Shown here one piece after another: positions 39,872-51,145 of a DNA stretch of 64,000 nucleotides. The notes beneath the pieces are model-generated. The model was not told where the DNA came from. It worked only from the letters and a program-made list of their open reading frames with translations, and ran no database searches. The stretch spans positions 62,001 through 126,000 of the forward strand of contig JAVEDE010000076.1 in assembly GCA_030841105.1 (NCBI GenBank), in the 5' to 3' direction. Every line of letters begins with the position of its first letter. The stretch's first letter is position 1. A program made the translations under genes and the position numbers. This DNA is from Pyrinomonadaceae bacterium (GTDB lineage: Bacteria; Acidobacteriota; Blastocatellia; Pyrinomonadales; Pyrinomonadaceae).

Positions 39872-41113
39872 ATGGCCGAATTTATTTGTCGTTTAGGAAC
39901 GCCCGCGGGCGAGGTAGTGACGCGCACGATTGAAGCCGTGGGCGTGGCCGAGGCGCGCGTGCGTCTGGAGAGCGAAGGCTTCCGCGTCTTTTCTGTGACG
40001 CCGCCGCGCGCGCGCGGCATCGCCGCCCTGACGCGCGGCGGCAAGGGCGGCATGACACCGCGCATCAAGGCGGGCGACTTCCTACTCTTCAACCAGCAAC
40101 TCTCCGCGCTGCTGCGCGCGGGCATCCCGATTCTGCAATCCATCGCGATGCTCAGGCGGCGCGCGTCGAGTTCGCGCCTGCGGCAGATGCTCGGCGACGT
40201 GGAAGAGAAGATTCGCGGCGGGATGGCGCTCTCGTCGGCCTTCGCCGAGCAAGGGTCGGTCTTCCCCAGAATTTACACCGCGTCAATTCTCGCGGGCGAA
40301 CGCTCCGGCGCGCTCGACGAGGTGCTGAACCGCTACAACGCTTACATGCGGCGCGGCGTCGAAATCCGGCGCAAGATTCGCGGCGCGCTCGCCTACCCGC
40401 TCTTCCTGCTCATCGCCTCGTTCGGCATGGTCACGTTCCTGACCACCTACGTCGTGCCGCGCATGGCGCGACTCTTCGAGGGCTTCGGGCGCAACCTGCC
40501 CGCGATCACGCTCGTCGTCGTGAGCATCTCGAACTGGATGGCGGCGAACATCTGGTGGTTCGGCCCGCTTGTCATCATCAGCGTGGTCGCGTTCTGGTTC
40601 TGGTCGAAGACGCCCGCGGGGCGGATGTCAATTGACCGCGCGGTGCTGAAAATCCCCATCGCCGGTCAACTCGTCATCCAACTCTCGGTCGCGCAGGTGA
40701 CGCGCTCGCTCTCGACTTTGCTCGCGGGCGGCATCACGCTCGTTGACTCTTGGGAGATCGCGTCCGAGGCCATCACGAACAAGGAACTGCGCGCGCGCTC
40801 GACGCGCATCCTGCCGATGATCCGCGAGGGGCGTTCGTTCACGGAGAGCCTAGAGAACGCGAATTGGATACCGGAATTAGGCATGGACATGATCGGCGTG
40901 GGCGAGCGTTCGGGCAGTTTGCGCGAGATGTTGGACGAGGTGGCGACCTTCTACGACGCCGAGTCGGAGGTCAGGCTTGAGCAGTTGACGACCGTGCTCG
41001 AACCTGCGATTCTGCTCGTGATGGGCGGGGTCGTCATCACGATTTTGCTGGCGATTTACCTCCCGATCATCCAATCCATCTCAAACGTCTCAGGAGCGCA
41101 CGCCGGGCGGTGA
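39872..41113 (+). CDS. Type II secretion/type IV pilus inner-membrane platform protein (GspF/PilC)
   Basis: FLLFNQQLSALLRAGIPILQSIAML; TM segments; GVGERSGSLREMLDEVATFYD. Confidence 0.94.
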   Translation: MAEFICRLGTPAGEVVTRTIEAVGVAEARVRLESEGFRVFSVTPPRARGIAALTRGGKGGMTPRIKAGDFLLFNQQLSALLRAGIPILQSIAMLRRRASSSRLRQMLGDVEEKIRGGMALSSAFAEQGSVFPRIYTASILAGERSGALDEVLNRYNAYMRRGVEIRRKIRGALAYPLFLLIASFGMVTFLTTYVVPRMARLFEGFGRNLPAITLVVVSISNWMAANIWWFGPLVIISVVAFWFWSKTPAGRMSIDRAVLKIPIAGQLVIQLSVAQVTRSLSTLLAGGITLVDSWEIASEAITNKELRARSTRILPMIREGRSFTESLENANWIPELGMDMIGVGERSGSLREMLDEVATFYDAESEVRLEQLTTVLEPAILLVMGGVVITILLAIYLPIIQSISNVSGAHAGR

Positions 41114-41165
41114 CGGCGGCAATCCCCCAGCCCCTTTCCCGCATCAGAAATAGGAAGACTAAAGT

Positions 41166-42956
<1,791 letters not shown>

Positions 42957-43043
42957 GTAGTCAGCCGTCAGCAGTGAACAGTAGGAATGCAGTTAAAACT
43001 GCTCACTGCGCATTGCTTGCTGCTCACCACTTAACTGCTCACC
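42957..43043. repeat. Heptamer-periodic hairpin (AGTCAGC/AGTGAGC-like units)
   Basis: agtagtcagccgtcagcagtgaacagtagg... / ...gctcactgcgcattgcttgctgctcaccacttaactgctcaccgg. Confidence 0.65.
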
Positions 43044-43158
43044 GGCTTTTTTTGGAACAGTCTTTCGCGCCCGACGTGTAAACGCTTCAGGCAGGTCAGC
43101 CCCGCCCGGTTATGCTGGACTGCCGCGGGAAAATTCTTTAACCGAACGCCGATATTTT

Positions 43159-46041
43159 TTGAGGATCGAAATGAAATTAACAGTTAGTGTGCGTGCCTAC
43201 GCTTCGCTCGTCCTGATGTTGTGCCTGCTGGCCGCCCCCGTGGCGGTGCTGGCGAAGAAGGGCGAGAAGAATTACCGGCGCGGGATCGAACAGGAGAAGG
43301 CGATGCAGTGGGAGCGCGCGGCGCAGGAGTTCGCGCTCGCCGTCGCCGCCAACCCGTCCGACATCGAGTACCAACTCCACTACCGCCGCGCCATCTTCAA
43401 CGCCTCGCAGCGGTTCATGGAGCAGGGACGCACGCTCGCCGAACAGGGCGACTTCACCGGCGCGTACAACGCCTACCGGCAGGCCGTCGGCTACGATCCG
43501 ATCAACGAACTGGCCGTCTCCGAGATGGAGCGCATGCTGCGCCTCCAGCGCGAGAAGGAAGGGCGCGACCCGGCCAACACCAACGGCAACGGCGCGAACC
43601 GCCTGAACGGCACGCCCTCGACCGGCTCGGCCATCGTTCCCACGTCCTTCAACGGCACGGCAGCGGCGGCGAACAACAGCAGCAGCGGCGCGGCGATGCA
43701 GCAACGCCCTTCGCAAGACCCCGGCCTCGCCTTGCCGCAGACGCGCAGCGAGCAACTCCGCGTCATCAACTACAACGGCGACCTCGAAGGCTTCATCCGC
43801 AAACTCGGCGACGAACTCAGTCTCAACGTTCTGTTCGACCGCGACTTTCCGAAAGGGCGCACCGTCAACGTCAACCTCAAGGACGTGACGACGGCGCGCG
43901 CGCTCGACCACATCTTCCTCGCGCAGAACCTCTTCTTCCAGAAGCTCGACCGCCGCACGATCATCGTCGCCGATCAGTCGAAGCGCGGGCAGTACCAGCA
44001 ACTCGTCCTGCGCACCTTCTACCTGTCGAACATTGATCCGAACGACGCGCGCTCGCTCATCCAGTCGTCCCTGCCGCCGACGGCCGGCCGCCAGCCGCAG
44101 GTGACGCCGAACAAGGCCACCAACTCGATCACCGTGCGCGACACGCCGGAGAACATCCGTCTCATCGCCGAACTGCTGCAAGCCATTGACAAGGATCGCG
44201 CCGAGGTCGTGATGGACGTGAACATCTACGAGGTCTCGCGCTCGAACCTGCTGCAACTCGGCAACCAACTCGGCACGGACACCACGCTCGGCAACCTCGG
44301 CGGGCTGCTGCCGACCTCCGTCCTGTTCGGCGCGGGCAAGGAGCGTTTCGGAACGACGACAACCACGACGGGCACGGGCACGACCACGGGCAAAGACCCC
44401 AGCAAGGGCGGCACTGTCGTCAACACGGCGGCGACCGTCCTCGGCGGCGCGTTCCTGTTTCCCGCCTCGACCATCACCGCATTTCAGGCGAAGGACAACA
44501 CGCGCTTGCTCGCCTCGACGCAGGTACACGCCTTCGACAGCGAACAGTCAACCACGCGCATCGGTCAGAAAGTGCCGGTGCAGACGGCGCAGGTCTCGCC
44601 CTTCGGCTCGAACCTCGGCGCGACGAATCAGGCGGGGCAGCAGGCGGGCGTCAACTCCGGCCTCTTCGGCGGCACGGGCTACCCGGTCATCCAGTATCAG
44701 GACACGGGTTTGATCTTGAAGTTCACGCCGCAGGTCTTCCCGAACCTCGACGTGCAGGTGAAGATGGAGATCGAGTCGAACGACGTGATCGGCGGCGCGT
44801 CGAACCTGACGCCGACCTTTAGCCAGCGCAACGTCTCCGGCATGGCGCGCATCCCGAACAACCGCACGATGATGATCGCCAGCGTCGCGCAGGATAAGCA
44901 CTCCGAGGGGCGTCGCGGCGTGCCGCTGCTCGGCCTGATCCCCATCCTCGGCCGACTCTTCAGCACGCCGACGCGCAACGACGTCAACTCCGACATCGTG
45001 ATCACGGTGACGCCGCGCGTCCTGCGCGCGCCGACCGTCAGCCCCGGCGACATTGACCAGCGTCCGAGCGGCACGCTGCAAGCGCCCGTCTCCGAGTCGC
45101 TCGAAGCCATGCTCGTCACGGCCGACCGCGAAGATCAACTCGCCGCCGCGCGCCAACTCCCGAAAGATGTCGCGATCCAGATGCCCCCCGCGCCCCTCGC
45201 GCCCGCTACGAGCGGCGCGGCGGCGGTGACGACGACGGCATCGGCGGCCGACACCCAACACGCTTACGCGCCCGCGCCGAAAGTGCTCATGGGCGCGCTG
45301 CCCGACGTGTCGAACGGCAACGCGCAAAACGCCGCCGGGGTCAACAACGCAAACGCGTTGACGAACGGCACGGCCAACCCGGACGCTAGCAAACAATCCG
45401 CGCCCGCCGTCGTCGTCCCGAACGGCGCGGCTACGACGGCGGCAGCGTCGTTCGCCCCCGTCTCCAATTCCGGCGCGAACTTGTCGCCCGTGCTCGCCGC
45501 GAACGTCAATCCGTCGTCTGTCCAGACGACGGACGCCTCTTTGACGACCAACGCGCCGACTGCGCCGACGAACGCCGCGCCCGCCGCTACTGCGCCGCTC
45601 GCGGCCATGACGGAGGGCGGCACGATGCTCTACGTCCTGTCGGGGCAGAAGGAGATGCGCGTCGGCGAGAAGCAACGCCTGATGCTGCTCGTCAAGACCT
45701 CGACGCCGCTTGCGCTCGCCGCCGCGACGCTCAGGTTCGACCCGCGCGTCGTCGCCGTCCGCAACGTGACGCACGGCAGTCTCTTCGGCGAGGCGAAAGA
45801 GTTGCTGCCGACCGTCACGCCTTCGATTGACCCGCGCGGCTCGCTGCTCGCGCTCATCGCGCCCGCCGCGCACACGCCGATCAACGGCATGGGCGTGCTT
45901 CTGTTCATCGAGATCGAAGCGCTCGCCGCGGGCGAGAGCGACGTGACGCTCGATCAGGCGGGCGTTCACCTCATGTCCGTCGCCGGGCAGAACGTGGCGA
46001 CGCAACTGGCGCACACGCGCCTCGTCGTCGTGAAGCAATAA
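43159..46041 (+). CDS. Secretin (GspD/PilQ-like) with C-terminal cohesin-like domain
   Basis: VTTARALDHIFLAQNLFFQ, secretin VPLLGLIPILGRLFSTPTRNDVNSDIVITVTPRVL; C-term EMRVGEKQRLMLLVKTSTPLALAAATLRFDPRVVAVRNVTHGSLF. Confidence 0.9.
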   Translation: MRIEMKLTVSVRAYASLVLMLCLLAAPVAVLAKKGEKNYRRGIEQEKAMQWERAAQEFALAVAANPSDIEYQLHYRRAIFNASQRFMEQGRTLAEQGDFTGAYNAYRQAVGYDPINELAVSEMERMLRLQREKEGRDPANTNGNGANRLNGTPSTGSAIVPTSFNGTAAAANNSSSGAAMQQRPSQDPGLALPQTRSEQLRVINYNGDLEGFIRKLGDELSLNVLFDRDFPKGRTVNVNLKDVTTARALDHIFLAQNLFFQKLDRRTIIVADQSKRGQYQQLVLRTFYLSNIDPNDARSLIQSSLPPTAGRQPQVTPNKATNSITVRDTPENIRLIAELLQAIDKDRAEVVMDVNIYEVSRSNLLQLGNQLGTDTTLGNLGGLLPTSVLFGAGKERFGTTTTTTGTGTTTGKDPSKGGTVVNTAATVLGGAFLFPASTITAFQAKDNTRLLASTQVHAFDSEQSTTRIGQKVPVQTAQVSPFGSNLGATNQAGQQAGVNSGLFGGTGYPVIQYQDTGLILKFTPQVFPNLDVQVKMEIESNDVIGGASNLTPTFSQRNVSGMARIPNNRTMMIASVAQDKHSEGRRGVPLLGLIPILGRLFSTPTRNDVNSDIVITVTPRVLRAPTVSPGDIDQRPSGTLQAPVSESLEAMLVTADREDQLAAARQLPKDVAIQMPPAPLAPATSGAAAVTTTASAADTQHAYAPAPKVLMGALPDVSNGNAQNAAGVNNANALTNGTANPDASKQSAPAVVVPNGAATTAAASFAPVSNSGANLSPVLAANVNPSSVQTTDASLTTNAPTAPTNAAPAATAPLAAMTEGGTMLYVLSGQKEMRVGEKQRLMLLVKTSTPLALAAATLRFDPRVVAVRNVTHGSLFGEAKELLPTVTPSIDPRGSLLALIAPAAHTPINGMGVLLFIEIEALAAGESDVTLDQAGVHLMSVAGQNVATQLAHTRLVVVKQ

Positions 46042-46080
46042 CGCGGCTGCGAGCGCGCGTGCGAAGGAGTAGGTCAGTTT

Positions 46081-46830
46081 ATGTGGAAGGGTGTCCGGGG
46101 TAAGGTGAAAGGTAGAAGCAGACGGCTCGGCGTTTGGCCTACGCACCCGTTCGCCCTCGCCCCGCGCCGCTCGCAGGGCGGCTGGACGCTCATCGAACTC
46201 GTCATCACCATGACGGTGCTCGCGGTGCTCTCGATGGGCGTGATCCCGATGGTCAAGACGGCCGTTAAGCGGCAGCGCGAACAGCAACTCCGCGAATCTT
46301 TGCGCGAGATGCGCGAGGCCATCAAGGAGTTTCACCGCGACGCACTCAACAGTCCATATCTGGATCAAGCGCCGCCGGGAGGCGGGGCTGGTGGTGTCGG
46401 GGGCGGCGGTGTCGGTGGCGTCGGTGGAGTTGGGGGCGTCGGCGGTGTGGCAGGCGGCGCAATGGTCTCGCCCGACCCGCGCACCAAAGTAGCCATCGCC
46501 GACAAGACCCTGTTCGCAGTGGAAAATCCCGACCGCTTCCCGCCGAAGTTGGAGACGCTCGTCGAAGGCGTGAGCGTCGCGCCGCGCGTGCAGCCGATAG
46601 GCGGAGACATCAACAAGAACTTGCTGGATCAACAGTCGCCGCTCGCCTTCCAGAAGAAGGTTTACCTGCGCAAGATTCCCATTGATCCGATGACGGGCAA
46701 GGCCGAGTGGGGGATGCGCTCCTGCTACGACTCGCCGGACTCCGGCTCGTGGGGCGGCGAAAACGTCTTCGACGTTTACTCGAAATCAAACGACACCGCG
46801 CTCAACGGGCAGAAATATAGTGACTGGTAA
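46081..46830 (+). CDS. Type II secretion pseudopilin with (GGV)n insert
   Basis: GGWTLIELVITMTVLAVLSMGVIPMVKTAVKRQREQQL prepilin N-terminus. Confidence 0.85.
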   Translation: MWKGVRGKVKGRSRRLGVWPTHPFALAPRRSQGGWTLIELVITMTVLAVLSMGVIPMVKTAVKRQREQQLRESLREMREAIKEFHRDALNSPYLDQAPPGGGAGGVGGGGVGGVGGVGGVGGVAGGAMVSPDPRTKVAIADKTLFAVENPDRFPPKLETLVEGVSVAPRVQPIGGDINKNLLDQQSPLAFQKKVYLRKIPIDPMTGKAEWGMRSCYDSPDSGSWGGENVFDVYSKSNDTALNGQKYSDW

Positions 46831-46990
46831 AATGGACACAGCGGAAAGCAACATGCGGCGGGCGACGCACGACGCACGACGCGCGGCCGGAGAAGGCGAG
46901 CGCGTGCAGACTCTCGCCTGCGACAATTTGCTCGCGGCTACTTCAAGTCGCCGCGTCGGCGACGCGCTCTCCGCGCGCTTTCTGCGTCGC

Positions 46991-47380
46991 ATGTCACCGT
47001 CGCGTCAGTCCGGCTTCACCCTGCTCGAATTGATGATCGTCATTTCGATCATCATCATTCTCGCCATCATCGTGCTGCCGCAGTATCAAAAAACGGTCTT
47101 GCAGGCGCGCGAGTCGGTCTTGCGCGACGACCTCGCGCAGATGCGTAAGCTGCTCGACCAGTACGCCGCCGACAAGGGACAACTCCCGCAGTCGCTCGAA
47201 GACCTTTCCAGTTCCGGCTACCTGCGCGAAGTGCCGGTTGATCCGATCACGGGGCAGAAGGACTGGAACGTCGTCATGGGTCAAGACGCCAACTCGGCCG
47301 AGGGAGGGCAGGGCGTCGTGGACGTGCGCAGCGCCTCCGGCGACCTCTCAAGCGAAGGCACACCATATAGCGAATGGTAG
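46991..47380 (+). CDS. Type II secretion major pseudopilin-like protein (GspG)
   Basis: MSPSRQSGFTLLELMIVISIIIILAIIVLPQYQ; start moved from 46820. Confidence 0.85.
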   Translation: MSPSRQSGFTLLELMIVISIIIILAIIVLPQYQKTVLQARESVLRDDLAQMRKLLDQYAADKGQLPQSLEDLSSSGYLREVPVDPITGQKDWNVVMGQDANSAEGGQGVVDVRSASGDLSSEGTPYSEW

Positions 47381-47387
47381 TTACCAC

Positions 47388-47472
47388 AGTGACAAGTGAC
47401 GAGTGACGAGTGACAAGTTAGAACTAAGAACCTGTCTTTAACTCGTCACTTGTCACTCGTCACTCGTCACTT
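47388..47472. repeat. Heptamer-arm hairpin (GTGACGA/GTGACAA units)
   Basis: cagtgacaagtgacgagtgacgagtgacaagtt ... aactcgtcacttgtcactcgtcactcgtcact. Confidence 0.92.
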
Positions 47473-47477
47473 TTCTT

Positions 47478-48455
47478 ATGACCTCTTTTTCCAAGTTGAT
47501 TAAACCGCGACTGCCTTCGGCCGCGTTGGGTTTGACGGGCGAGGGCGTGGCGGTGGTCTCTCTGGATCGCAGGCGCGACCGGACGCTCCTTGTGCGGCGC
47601 GCGGGCTACGTGCCGCTGGCCGAGGGGCTGGTGCGCCCGAACTTCGACGAGTCGAACGTGGCCGACGTGGGCGAGTTGGCCGCCGTGCTGCAAGGACTCG
47701 CGGCGAGCGCAGGTGTGCAGAAGCGCAAGCGTTGGTCTGTGGCCTTGCCCGAAGCGGCGACGCGCACGACGATCCTGACGTTGGAGGGCGGCTCGGCCAC
47801 GCGCGCCGAGACCGAAGAGATGTTGCGTTGGAAGACCGAGCGCGGCTTCGGCACGCCGGTCGAGGAGTTGCGCGTGGCGCGCGAGCGGCTGCGCCCCGAC
47901 GCGCAGGGTCGCCCGCGTTACCTTGCGACGGCCGTGCGCCTCTCCGTCCTCGCCGAGTACGAGGCGACGCTCGCCGCGCTCGGCTGGCAGGCGGGTCTCA
48001 TCCTGCCGCGCCACATGGGCGAGGCGTGGTGGCTGATGCGCGAGCGCGTCGCCGCCGGTGCTACGTCCGACTCGCTTCTCGTCAGCACGCACCACGAAGG
48101 CTTCACGGCCGTGCTCCTGCGCGACGCGCAACCGCTGCTCGTCCGCAGCATCGTCTGCGAAGCCGAAGACCGCGTTGACGAACTCTATCGCTTCCTACTC
48201 TTCTACCGCGACCGCGTGCAGACGCCCGCGCTCGACCCGGACGCCGCGCCCGCCGCCGCGGACACCATCGGGCGGATGATGATCGCGGGCGACGGCATCG
48301 AGCACGCCGAGGCGAGCGCGATCATCGAAGAGACGCTCAACACGCGCCCGCGCCTCGTCACCGCCGCCGACGTGCGTCTCGCGCTCCCGTCCGACGAACT
48401 CGACTTCGACGCCATCGCCGCCCCCGCCGGTCTCGCCGCCCTCGCGTGGGCTTGA
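47478..48455 (+). CDS. PilM/GspL-like actin-fold protein
   Basis: Position after pseudopilins; LPSAALGLTGEGVAVVSLDRRRDRTLLVRRAGYVPL and ALPEAATRTTILTLEGGSATRAETEEMLRWKTER. Confidence 0.65.
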   Translation: MTSFSKLIKPRLPSAALGLTGEGVAVVSLDRRRDRTLLVRRAGYVPLAEGLVRPNFDESNVADVGELAAVLQGLAASAGVQKRKRWSVALPEAATRTTILTLEGGSATRAETEEMLRWKTERGFGTPVEELRVARERLRPDAQGRPRYLATAVRLSVLAEYEATLAALGWQAGLILPRHMGEAWWLMRERVAAGATSDSLLVSTHHEGFTAVLLRDAQPLLVRSIVCEAEDRVDELYRFLLFYRDRVQTPALDPDAAPAAADTIGRMMIAGDGIEHAEASAIIEETLNTRPRLVTAADVRLALPSDELDFDAIAAPAGLAALAWA

Positions 48456-48531
48456 GCGCGCCGTGGCGCGCAGCCGCCACCGTGGTGAAACTTTCGCTCC
48501 GGCGCAAACGTAAAGACGCTTTAACAGAGTT

Positions 48532-49140
48532 ATGAGCGTAGCTTCCCCCACAATTCAGAAGTTCGCCGCAGTGGCCGATTGCGAGTTGGTCACGCGTGCC
48601 ATCAGCGGCCGCGACGACAGCTTCGAGGAACTCGTGCGTCGCTACCAGCGGCCGCTCGTCTCCTACGTCTACCGCATGACGGGCAACTACGAGAGCGCGC
48701 TCGACCTGACGCAGGAAGTGTTCATCAAGGTCTACGGATCGCTTGCGCGCTATCGCCCCGAATACAAATTCTCGACGTGGATTTACCGCATCGCGCACAA
48801 CACGGCGATTGACCACCTGCGCCGCCACTCGACGCGCGAGCAGGAACTCGAAGTCTCGACGCCCGAAGGCGACACCTACGAGAAGCCTTTCGCCAGCGGC
48901 GCGCCGACGCCCGAAGAGGAGAGCGTGCGTGCCGAGCGTCGCGCCGAGATCGAAGACGTGATCGGTGCGCTCCCCGCAAGCTACCGCGAGTTGATCGTCT
49001 TGCGCCACGCGCACGATCTCAGCTACGACGAGATCGCGGAAGTGACCGGCCTCCCGCTCGGCACGGTCAAGAACCGCATCTTCCGCGCGCGCGAGGCGAT
49101 GCGCACGCCGCTCGTCGAGCGCGGCATCACCGGTATTTAA
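48532..49140 (+). CDS. ECF-type RNA polymerase sigma factor (RpoE-like)
   Basis: DDSFEELVRRYQRPLVSYVYRMTGNYESALDLTQEVFIKVY; region 4 LSYDEIAEVTGLPLGTVKNRIFRAREAM. Confidence 0.95.
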   Translation: MSVASPTIQKFAAVADCELVTRAISGRDDSFEELVRRYQRPLVSYVYRMTGNYESALDLTQEVFIKVYGSLARYRPEYKFSTWIYRIAHNTAIDHLRRHSTREQELEVSTPEGDTYEKPFASGAPTPEEESVRAERRAEIEDVIGALPASYRELIVLRHAHDLSYDEIAEVTGLPLGTVKNRIFRAREAMRTPLVERGITGI

Positions 49141-49164
49141 CGACAGGGAAGTGGACGACGAATC

Positions 49165-49782
49165 GTGAGCGAACGAACGCCGACAGCAGTAATCGCCGCC
49201 GACGCAGCCAGCGCGACCAGCCCGTGTCTGGACGTGGCCGCGTACCTCGACGGCGAACTCGACGTCGCGGCCGCCGCGCGCTTCGAGCAGCACACGAAAA
49301 CTTGCGCCGCGTGCGCGACCGCACTCAGCGAGCAGCGGCGTCTGCTCTGCGTCCTCGACGCGGCCTTCGGCGACGCCCGCAAGCAACTCCAACTCCCGAC
49401 TAATTTCACCGAGGTCGTCAAGGCGCGCGCCCAGTCGGACATGAGCAGCGTCCGTCATCGTTCGGAGCGGAAGCGCGCCGCCGTCGTCTGCTTCAGTCTG
49501 GCCGCGCTCTCGTTTGCGCTGCTCGGCTGGCAGGCTTGGGACGAACTGTTTGCGCCCTTGAGCGCCGTGGCGGGCGTGGCCGTGACGATGCTCGACATGG
49601 CGGCGAACGCCATCTCGGAAGCCGCCGCAGGCGTTGCCCTCACGCTGCGCGTGCTCGGCGGGCAGATGTTAGAGGAGCCGCGCGCGGGAACAATCGGCAC
49701 ATACGCCATCCTCGCCGTGGCCGTCGCCCTGCTCTGCGGGCTGATCGGCCACTATCACCGCACGCCGCGCCTCCCCGACTAA
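49165..49782 (+). CDS. Anti-sigma factor, zinc-finger (zf-HC2) type
   Basis: CLDVAAYLDGELDVAAAARFEQHTKTCAACATAL (HxxxCxxC), single TM; downstream of sigma. Confidence 0.88.
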   Translation: MSERTPTAVIAADAASATSPCLDVAAYLDGELDVAAAARFEQHTKTCAACATALSEQRRLLCVLDAAFGDARKQLQLPTNFTEVVKARAQSDMSSVRHRSERKRAAVVCFSLAALSFALLGWQAWDELFAPLSAVAGVAVTMLDMAANAISEAAAGVALTLRVLGGQMLEEPRAGTIGTYAILAVAVALLCGLIGHYHRTPRLPD

Positions 49783-49926
49783 CCGAAGAAGCGCGCGAGC
49801 CGAAACGCGCGAAAACTCTCCGCCCGTTTTTTACGTAACACCTCTGACCCGGTTCGATTCGTCGCGGCGGGCGTGATAACAAAAGTGACTTCACTTAGCC
49901 TTCAGCCGACCCTGACGTTCAGCGAC

Positions 49927-50874
49927 ATGCGCGCCCTCGCGCGCGCGGTCGCGTTGCTGTGCGCGCTGCTCGGCGCGGGCGTCGTCGCGGTCTCGGCGCG
50001 CACGCCCTCCGTGCGCGTGGCCGAGAACGACCCGACGACGTGGATCGTCGAGGGCGAGGACACGCAGGACGTGTTCGGGATGGGGCGACACATCATCGTG
50101 CGCGGGAAGGTCAAGCACGGCGTGATGGCCTTCGGCGGCGACGTGTTCGTCGAAGGGCAGGGGCGCGTCGAGGGCGACGTGGGCGTCATCGGCGGCACGA
50201 TCACGCAGAGCGAACATTCCTACATCGGCGGCGACGTGCTCGTCATTGGCGGCGCGTATCATCACGGCAAGACCGCGCCGGGGCGCGACCCCGCAAGCAA
50301 GACGATCATGTTCGCGGGCTACGAAGAGGAGTTGCGCGAGTTGGGGCGCAACCCCGCGTCTTTGCTCGAACCGAAATGGACAGCTCCCTCGTTCGGCCTG
50401 CGCGTCCTCTCGATCCTCTTCTGGTTCATCATCTCACTCGGTTTGACCGCCGCGTCGCCCGGCGCGATCAGCCGCGCGGCGACGCGCTTGCAGTTGACGA
50501 GCCTGCGCGTCGCGGCCATCGGGCTGCTCGCAGCCTTCGTGCTCGCCTTCGGCGTACCGCTCGCGCTGCATGTCCTGCCGCCCGTGCTCGGCCTCTTCGT
50601 CGGCGCGCTCTCGATCCTGCTCTTGCTCGTGGCCTATCTCTTCGGGCGCGTGGCGATTCACGCGGCGACGGGTCGCTGGTTGCAGCGTCGCCTGCTGCGC
50701 GAAGAACAGCGTTCCGAGTCAATCGCGCTGTTGTTCGGCGCGGCCTTCTGGGCGATTGTCCTGTCTTTGCCCTACGTGTGGGCGTTCGCCGTCGCCGCGC
50801 TCGTCGTCACGAGTCTGGGGCTGGCGTTGACGGTGCGCTACCGCATCGGCTGGAAAACGCCCGCGCGCGCTTGA
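49927..50874 (+). CDS. Bactofilin/polymer-forming-like membrane protein
   Basis: HIIVRGKVKHGVMAFGGDVFVEGQGRVEGDVGVIGGTITQ beta-repeat; several TM helices; start at MRALARAV. Confidence 0.7.
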   Translation: MRALARAVALLCALLGAGVVAVSARTPSVRVAENDPTTWIVEGEDTQDVFGMGRHIIVRGKVKHGVMAFGGDVFVEGQGRVEGDVGVIGGTITQSEHSYIGGDVLVIGGAYHHGKTAPGRDPASKTIMFAGYEEELRELGRNPASLLEPKWTAPSFGLRVLSILFWFIISLGLTAASPGAISRAATRLQLTSLRVAAIGLLAAFVLAFGVPLALHVLPPVLGLFVGALSILLLLVAYLFGRVAIHAATGRWLQRRLLREEQRSESIALLFGAAFWAIVLSLPYVWAFAVAALVVTSLGLALTVRYRIGWKTPARA

Positions 50875-51145
50875 TCTCGCCCGCCTAACGCACTAATCTT
50901 CCACTTCATTCCCCTGAAATTGTTCGCCGGAAGAGGCGACTAAACGAGGCCGCCGCGCGTCTAACCTGTTGCCGCGAAAGCGCGCTTCAACCTTTCCCCA
51001 CAACATTCGCCGCCGGAAATACGCGAACGGCGGGTTCGCTAGAGTTCGACCGGATAATCTACCGGCGGTAATAAATCGGCCGCCCCGACGTTAAACTTTA
51101 GACGCTTCAACTGACCGTTGATCCACGACCGAAGAGAGCATCAAG

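Noticed and set aside
44548-46632. 694-aa minus-strand ORF opposite the secretin
   Set aside because: Antisense shadow of GC-rich coding DNA; R/H/D-rich and motif-free.
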